DNA from: Prochlorococcus marinus str. MIT 0912
Lineage (GTDB): Bacteria; Cyanobacteriota; Cyanobacteriia; PCC-6307; Cyanobiaceae
DNA: 64,000 nt
Assembly (NCBI RefSeq): GCF_027359595.1
Contig: NZ_CP114783.1
Location: forward strand, 806,001 to 870,000
Direction: 5' to 3'
How positions within the stretch are numbered: position 1 is the stretch's first letter; every line of letters begins with the position of its first letter. A program made the translations under genes and the position numbers. The notes beneath the pieces are model-generated. The model saw only the letters and a list, made by a program, of their open reading frames with translations, ran no database searches and was not told the origin of the DNA. Positions 58,746 to 64,000 of this stretch are shown one piece after another.

Positions 58746-59527
58746 TGGAAAGATTGTATGTAGTAGCAGGGAGTAAGAGGAGGGAAACCAATAGGTAATT
58801 AGTCTCCAAAAAACTCAATCTTGCTAATCGTATGAACCAAATCACTTGCCTGCAACCCAAAGAGCTTGTGACAGTAAGCTTTCTAAAAAATATATACGCA
58901 TTATTTGTCGATTGAACAATATCTAAAAAACTTAAACTAAACAGTTCAAAAGAAATTTCAAGTTTTCCATTTTCCCCAAGAAGCTTGTCAGGACAGGGAT
59001 TCTGGAAAGTTTGACTTCTCAGGTTTTTCATCAAGAAAAGGTCTGAAGTTTGAAATTAATTATTTTTTCTAGCAAAAATCAAATATTTAATTAAATTCTT
59101 ATGAATTAACAAAGGTCTGCAGAACAGCACATTTATTGGTATTACAAAATAATTTCACACTAAAAAAGGGAAGGAATAAATGAAAAATCAGATTTTGTTA
59201 GCTCTAGGACTATGAATATGACTAGAAAATTTTTTTGGAGCTGAAATCCTTAAAGAGCTCTAAAATTTTTCTTGATTATTTTTCCTAATCTTTAAAGACT
59301 GAAATTTTAATTGGAATAGAATGTATTTGAACTTCAGTCAAACCCCAAATCGCAAAAAAAAACCAAATTCTCGCGTGAAAACAATTTAATTTATGAAAAA
59401 AGCACTATATCCTTAATAACAGCTTCCTTTTAAAATTGAATTTGTTTTTTCATAACTTGTTAAAACAAACTATACCCCTAACTTGTATGAAAAGTTACTT
59501 GATTATTTTTATGAAGGATAAACACAA
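58746..59527. other. 782-bp intergenic region between hupB and glgX
   Basis: The largest gap in the window. No ORF has convincing protein character; a longer minus frame here (58693-59034) overlaps hupB out of frame and is judged shadow. A tiny ORF at 59180-59215 (MKNQILLALGL) has a strong AAGGGAAGGA site 7 bp before its ATG. A weak hairpin (GAGCT/AGCTC) lies about 59240-59263. Promoters of hupB and glgX are expected; a small RNA is possible but not identifiable by eye. Confidence 0.45.
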
Positions 59528-61588
59528 TTGGGAAAAATAAAAGTTGGTTCAGCATGGCCTTTGGGTAGCTCAGTTACACCTAATGGTGTTAATTTCTCTA
59601 TCGCAGCACCACATGCTACAAACGTAGAGTTACTAATCTTCCAAAATGAAGATGATGACTGTGCAAAAGAAACAATATCCTTAGACCAGAAAAACAGGTC
59701 AGGAGATTATTGGCACGTTGAACTTGATGGGCTAACTGAAGGCTCTTTATATGGATATAGAATATCCATTGACGAGCACTCATCTCCTCAAGAACATCTC
59801 GTTTTAGATCCGTGTGCTAGAGCAATAAGTGGGTGGGTAAATTACATAAGGAATAAAGAAGAACAAGGAAATAAAGGTTATAGTAATTGCCTAAAGGGAG
59901 TAGTAACTAAAAGAGATTATTTTGATTTTAAAGCTCATCCAAGACCTAAGCATTCATGGAATAAAACAATTATTTATGAATTACATGTTGGTGGATTCAC
60001 TAAAAATATTAATTCAAATATTAGCGAAGGTAAGGAAGGGACTTTTATCGGATTAATTGAAAAGATACCTTATCTTAAAAGTTTAGGTATTACTTCTATT
60101 GAACTACTTCCAGTATTTGCTTTTGATGCTAATGATGCACCTGAAGGACTGGTTAATTATTGGGGTTATAGCCCTATCAATTGGTTCACACCACATCAAG
60201 ATTTTGTAGATAGTTGTGATCCATTAGAAGCAAGAAAGCAATTCAAACAGTTGGTAGAAGTTTGCCATGATAATGGGCTAGAAGTATTAATAGATGTTGT
60301 TTATAATCACACAACCGAAGGGAATCAAAATGGTCCAAATATAAGTTGGAAATGTTTTGGCCCCAAAACCTACTACCATCAAGATGAGAATGAAAATTAT
60401 CAAGATGTGAGTGGATGTGGAAATAGTATTGCCGCTAATCGTCCTTTAGTTAGAAAATTAATATTAGAATCATTGCGATGTTGGGCAATTGAATTAGGTG
60501 TTGACGGATTTCGTTTTGACTTAGGTATTGCTTTGAGTAGAGGTGAAAATTTAATTCCTTTAGATTCCCCACCCCTATTCGAAGAGATCGAAGCAGATCC
60601 TAAATTAAGTGATGTGAAATTAATTAGTGAGCCTTGGGATTGCGGAGGGCTTTACAAACTCGGTGATTTCCCAGCAAGAAAATTCAGAACATGGAATGGG
60701 CACTTCAGAGATGATATTAGACGTTTTTGGAAGGGAGAAAAAAGCACAATATGGCCACTTAAAGATAGATTAATAGGAAATAAAGCACTATATCATGATA
60801 ATAATTTAGCGAATATATTTAGTATTAATTTCATCACTTCTCACGATGGATTCACATTAAAAGATCTAGTAAGTTTTAACAAAAAACATAATTTTGCAAA
60901 TGGTGAACATAATCGAGATGGGGAGAACAACAACAATAGTTTTAATTATGGAGTTGAAGGACCAACTACTAATAAAGCAATAAATAATTTAAGGCAAAGA
61001 CAACAAAGAAATCTTCTTGCAACACTCCTTTTATCCCCGGGAGTCCCAATGCTTTTAATGGGAGATGAAGTAGGCAGAAGCCAGGGAGGTAATAACAACA
61101 CATGGTGTCAAGATAACCCACTTGGTTGGATGGATTGGAATCAAAAGAATTGGGATCATGACTTAAAAGAATTTGTTTTGAAGCTCATATCTCTAAGGAA
61201 ACACCTACCTGAGTTTTTTAGTCCAGATATTATTTGTGATTATCAAAAAGATAATACAAAGGTCAAAAATTCAGATTATTGGGTTCAGTGGCATGGCGTT
61301 AAAGTTAATAAACCTGACTGGGGTGACTGGTCACATACTCTTGGATTTAGCATTAACAAAAACAATGAAGGCTCATCGATCTGGCTTGGCTTTAATGCTT
61401 ACAAAGAATCAATGCTTTTTGACTTACCAACACCAATTTCCCCTTGGAAAAAATATATTGATACCTCTATTTTGAAGACTAAAAATGTCTCCAAAAAACC
61501 TTTAGCAAATCAATCAAATGTACTTGTTGAAAGTAACAGTCTTGTACTTATGGTTGCCAGCGAGTATTCAAAAAAAATTAAGCTATGA
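59528..61588 (+). CDS. glgX: Glycogen debranching enzyme (isoamylase/GlgX type)
   Basis: Cleaves alpha-1,6 branches during glycogen use. An N-terminal CBM48 domain (GSSVTPNGVNFSIAAPHATN) precedes the GH13 barrel: DVVYNHTTEGN, the nucleophile Asp in VDGFRFDLG, the acid Glu in LISEPWDCGG and the transition-state Asp in FITSHDGFTL. The C-terminal beta domain ends near 686. The TTG at 59528 is the best start, with GAAGGA 10 bp before it; the nearest upstream ATG (59511) is out of frame. Confidence 0.93.
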   Translation: MGKIKVGSAWPLGSSVTPNGVNFSIAAPHATNVELLIFQNEDDDCAKETISLDQKNRSGDYWHVELDGLTEGSLYGYRISIDEHSSPQEHLVLDPCARAISGWVNYIRNKEEQGNKGYSNCLKGVVTKRDYFDFKAHPRPKHSWNKTIIYELHVGGFTKNINSNISEGKEGTFIGLIEKIPYLKSLGITSIELLPVFAFDANDAPEGLVNYWGYSPINWFTPHQDFVDSCDPLEARKQFKQLVEVCHDNGLEVLIDVVYNHTTEGNQNGPNISWKCFGPKTYYHQDENENYQDVSGCGNSIAANRPLVRKLILESLRCWAIELGVDGFRFDLGIALSRGENLIPLDSPPLFEEIEADPKLSDVKLISEPWDCGGLYKLGDFPARKFRTWNGHFRDDIRRFWKGEKSTIWPLKDRLIGNKALYHDNNLANIFSINFITSHDGFTLKDLVSFNKKHNFANGEHNRDGENNNNSFNYGVEGPTTNKAINNLRQRQQRNLLATLLLSPGVPMLLMGDEVGRSQGGNNNTWCQDNPLGWMDWNQKNWDHDLKEFVLKLISLRKHLPEFFSPDIICDYQKDNTKVKNSDYWVQWHGVKVNKPDWGDWSHTLGFSINKNNEGSSIWLGFNAYKESMLFDLPTPISPWKKYIDTSILKTKNVSKKPLANQSNVLVESNSLVLMVASEYSKKIKL

Positions 61589-61600
61589 GGAACAAAATAA

Positions 61601-61671
<71 letters not shown>

Positions 61672-61760
61672 GCTAGAACTAAAGATCTACTACCTAATGG
61701 AGTAAATGTTAAGTTAGCTTCTTCCATTATTACCTTGCGAGTCCCATTATCCAAAAAAGA

Positions 61761-63164
61761 GTGAATAATTCCACATCGATTTACGAAGGAAATAATCGCA
61801 CAAGACTAATGATCTCCTACGCAATGGGGGATGCTGGAACGGGATTAGCCGCAATACAATTAGGAACTTATCTATTTTTATTTTTCACTTGTGCTGCAGG
61901 AATCCCTGCATTTATTGCAGGCTCGCTACTCATGGTTTCAAAACTTTGGGATGCAATAAATGATCCGCTAATCGGATGGATGAGTGATCACACGAGATCA
62001 AGATGGGGGCCAAGACTTCCTTGGATGATTGGAGGTGCTGTTCCTCTAGGTTTATTCCTTGCCGCGATGTGGTGGATCCCCCCAGGGGGAGTAGATGCAA
62101 AAACGACCTATTACGTATTTGCAGCAATTTTCTTGATGACAGCCTATACAGCCGTAAATCTACCCTTTGCAGCATTATCTACGGAGCTCACTCAAGATAT
62201 AGCTATTCGGACAAGACTAAATGCGGCAAGATTTACTGGGTCTATTTTGGCTGGAACGACTGGTTTAATAGTAGCTGCGGGCTTCTTATCGCAAGGAGTG
62301 GAAGGTTATACATCAATGGGGAGAGTAACAGGAATTATTGCTACTTTTACAACGTTAATTGCTTGCTGGGGACTCGCCCCATTTGCAAAAAAAGCTAGAA
62401 AGCCAACTTCTCAAACTGAACCTTTTAATCAACAACTAAAAAGGGTTTTAAGTAATAAGCTTTTCACTCGAATTATCGCTCTTTATTTGCTTCTTTGGTG
62501 CGGGCTACAGTTGATGCAAACCGTTTCATTAATCTATCTTGAACAAGTAATGCTTGTTCCAATAGAAATTTCGAAATGGATCCCTATACCCTTTCAAATT
62601 AGTACTCTATTAGGTCTACAATTTTGGAGCCTTTACTCCAACAGATATGGAAGAGTATCTGCACTTTTCAAAGGAGGCAAAATATGGATATTAGCTTGTC
62701 TTTTAGTTATGATTTTACCTCCTATATCTAAAGGAGTGAGTATCAATAATTTATTATTATTTGGCAATATTGAAGGGATAAAGATGCTAATTCTTTTATT
62801 AGTAATTGTTTTAGTAGGTTTCGGAGCTTCGACAGCGTATCTTATACCTTGGTCTTTACTTCCTGATGCTATTGATCGAGATCCCGAAAAGCCCTCAGGA
62901 GTATATACAGCCTGGATGGTTTTTATTCAGAAAATCGGTATTGGTTTAAGCGTCCAATTCTTAGGGGTTCTTTTATCTTTATCAGGTTATAAATCATCGA
63001 CTAATTGTCTATCAAGTTTTGAAGACTTAGATCAACCTCTAACAGCAATTATTACCATTAGATTATGCATGGGGTTAATACCTTCTTTTCTTGTAATTGC
63101 TGGATTAATAACTATGAAACCCTGGCGAAATTTAGATTTCGAATCTAAACGAGTAATACAATGA
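61761..63164 (+). CDS. MFS transporter of the GPH (glycoside-cation symporter) family
   Basis: Twelve hydrophobic segments over 467 residues. The family signature is KLWDAINDPLIGWMSDHTRSRWGPRLPW, near residues 67-95, equal to the cation-binding loop of MelB relatives. GTG 61761 is the start, and the first TM begins near residue 18. The substrate is unknown. The gene after it overlaps by 4 bp, so it may be co-translated with an MlaE-type permease. It could serve sugar or organic-solute uptake or efflux. Confidence 0.85.
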   Translation: MNNSTSIYEGNNRTRLMISYAMGDAGTGLAAIQLGTYLFLFFTCAAGIPAFIAGSLLMVSKLWDAINDPLIGWMSDHTRSRWGPRLPWMIGGAVPLGLFLAAMWWIPPGGVDAKTTYYVFAAIFLMTAYTAVNLPFAALSTELTQDIAIRTRLNAARFTGSILAGTTGLIVAAGFLSQGVEGYTSMGRVTGIIATFTTLIACWGLAPFAKKARKPTSQTEPFNQQLKRVLSNKLFTRIIALYLLLWCGLQLMQTVSLIYLEQVMLVPIEISKWIPIPFQISTLLGLQFWSLYSNRYGRVSALFKGGKIWILACLLVMILPPISKGVSINNLLLFGNIEGIKMLILLLVIVLVGFGASTAYLIPWSLLPDAIDRDPEKPSGVYTAWMVFIQKIGIGLSVQFLGVLLSLSGYKSSTNCLSSFEDLDQPLTAIITIRLCMGLIPSFLVIAGLITMKPWRNLDFESKRVIQ

Positions 63165-63910
63165 ACTACTCACCTCGTTGGCTCAGAAGATTTTTTAGCA
63201 GCATGTTAATTGGAGGGCAAGCAATTGCATCCATATCCAAGGGGAACATAAATAAATCAGATTTAATAGATCAATTAATGGAAGCAGGGCCAGGTAGCTT
63301 CCTTATTGTTTTAATTACAGGTATTGCAGCAGGAACTGTTTTCAACATTCAAGTTGCCGCAGAATTGAGTAAACAAGGATTAGGTTCTGCAGTTGGAGGA
63401 CTTTTAGCAATTGGCATGGCTAGAGAGATAGCACCTTTACTTACGGCAACTCTTCTCACTGGAAAAGTTGCAACTGCTTATGCAGCTCAAATAGGGACAA
63501 TGAAAGTTACAGAGCAAATTGATGCTATTACGATGCTACAAACAGATCCAGTTCAATATCTAGTTGTTCCAAGGCTATGCGCGATGGTCGTAATGGCGCC
63601 AATTCAATGCTTACTATTTTTTTCTATAGCTTTATTTAGCGGTCAATTTAGCAGCACAATTCTTTATCAAATACCACCAAGCATATTTTGGAATTCGGTA
63701 AGAGAATGGCTGATAACATCTGATCTTCCATTTATGATCGTTAAAGCTTTGGTGTTTGGTTTCTTAATCGCAATCATTGCTTGTGGATGGGGATTAACTA
63801 CAAGAGGCGGGCCAAAAGAAGTAGGTTCAAGTACTACTGGAGCAGTAGTAATGACTCTAATAACCGTTTCTTTAGTAGATGTTTTGCTCACCCAAGTTCT
63901 TTTTGGCTAA
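63161..63910 (+). CDS. ABC transporter permease of the MlaE/Ycf63 family
   Basis: Homologous to MlaE, plastid TGD1 and Ycf63, which move phospholipids between membranes. Five TM segments: GSFLIVLITGIAAGTVFNIQ, GLLAIGMAREIAPLLTATLL (conserved AxExG-like loop), VVPRLCAMVVMAPIQCLLFF, FMIVKALVFGFLIAIIACGW and VVMTLITVSLVDVLLTQVL. Length 249. No ATPase or solute-binding partner is in the window. It overlaps the GPH transporter by 4 bp and precedes a DUF3119 gene. Confidence 0.9.
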   Translation: MNYSPRWLRRFFSSMLIGGQAIASISKGNINKSDLIDQLMEAGPGSFLIVLITGIAAGTVFNIQVAAELSKQGLGSAVGGLLAIGMAREIAPLLTATLLTGKVATAYAAQIGTMKVTEQIDAITMLQTDPVQYLVVPRLCAMVVMAPIQCLLFFSIALFSGQFSSTILYQIPPSIFWNSVREWLITSDLPFMIVKALVFGFLIAIIACGWGLTTRGGPKEVGSSTTGAVVMTLITVSLVDVLLTQVLFG

Positions 63911-63915
63911 AAACT

Positions 63916-64000
63916 ATGACTTCTGAAAATTTTCTTGATAAAGATAGTGTGATTTTATCGCCTTCTTATCGTTTACCCATAATCATAATATTTTTGGGTT
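63916..64000 (+). CDS. DUF3119-like protein, N-terminal fragment (cut by window edge)
   Basis: The ATG at 63916, 5 bp after the permease stop, opens a frame of 28 codons to the window end: MTSENFLDKD, then SVILSPSYRLPIIIIFLG. The SPSYRLP-hydrophobic pattern resembles cyanobacterial DUF3119 proteins, which often follow the MlaE-like permease gene. Too little is visible for certainty. Confidence 0.6.
   Translation, partial: MTSENFLDKDSVILSPSYRLPIIIIFLG

Noticed and set aside
58693-59034. 113-codon minus-strand frame upstream of hupB
   Set aside because: Overlaps the real hupB start in another frame, has no recognisable domain and no protein-like pattern.

Overview
The window looks like a chromosomal segment of a marine picocyanobacterium, most probably Prochlorococcus. 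It is strongly AT-rich and densely packed. It carries cyanobacterial markers: a high-light-inducible (Hli) protein, a ClpR/ClpP3 pair, the ARC6-like division protein Ftn2/ZipN, a PIN-TRAM membrane protein, cobL/cobD of corrinoid synthesis, and nickel superoxide dismutase with its maturation protease. The clade is uncertain; a low-light NATL-like lineage is a guess from base composition and gene content. I see no phage, transposase, integrase or CRISPR array.

Layout. 1-7.7 kb: argF (partial), ftsH, ribD, two small cyanobacterial proteins, cobL (frameshifted), nadK, pheS. 7.7-16.3 kb: surE, ribF, thiE-thiS, a DUF1517 protein, small ORFs, larB/cpmA, a TIGR03792 protein, a fused trmD-ispF gene and era. 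16.3-25 kb: a BI-1 family membrane protein, phoH, rpsP, ffh, ftn2, pdhA and a group 2 sigma factor. 25-35.8 kb: nnrD/E, mnmA, lnt, an FKBP isomerase, sodN-sodX, trpC (frameshifted), lpdA, a SpoU methylase and murA. 35.8-41.3 kb: tRNA-Leu immediately before argD, then folC, an FAD oxidoreductase/amidohydrolase pair and tRNA-His. 41.3-46.5 kb: miaB and a wall/division cluster (ddl, ftsQ, ftsZ), followed by the SRP RNA gene. 46.5-53.3 kb: panB, a HemW-like radical SAM protein, the PIN-TRAM protein, clpR-clpP3, ilvC and cobD. 53.3-58.4 kb is the most accessory part: a sugar transferase, a glycosyltransferase, an NdhF-N-terminus-like membrane protein, an hli gene and five small orphan proteins in very AT-rich DNA. 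58.4-64 kb: HU, a long empty intergenic stretch, a glycogen debranching enzyme, tRNA-Gly, a GPH-type transporter, an MlaE-like permease and the start of a DUF3119 gene.

Most genes are core metabolism and information processing, with short spacers and frequent 4-bp overlaps. Functional groupings are SRP (ffh here, SRP RNA 26 kb away), pyruvate dehydrogenase (pdhA and lpdA), riboflavin (ribD, ribF), corrinoid (cobL, cobD), division (ftn2, ftsQ, ftsZ), and nickel SOD with its protease.

The observations most worth checking are these. (1) trpC and cobL are each split by a one-base deficit in a poly-A run. (2) TrmD and IspF are encoded as one continuous 407-residue protein. (3) A near-perfect 52-nt palindrome lies inside the PIN-TRAM coding sequence. 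(4) The conserved N-terminus of CobD can only be translated from a non-canonical start codon. (5) argD begins 8 nt after a tRNA-Leu gene.
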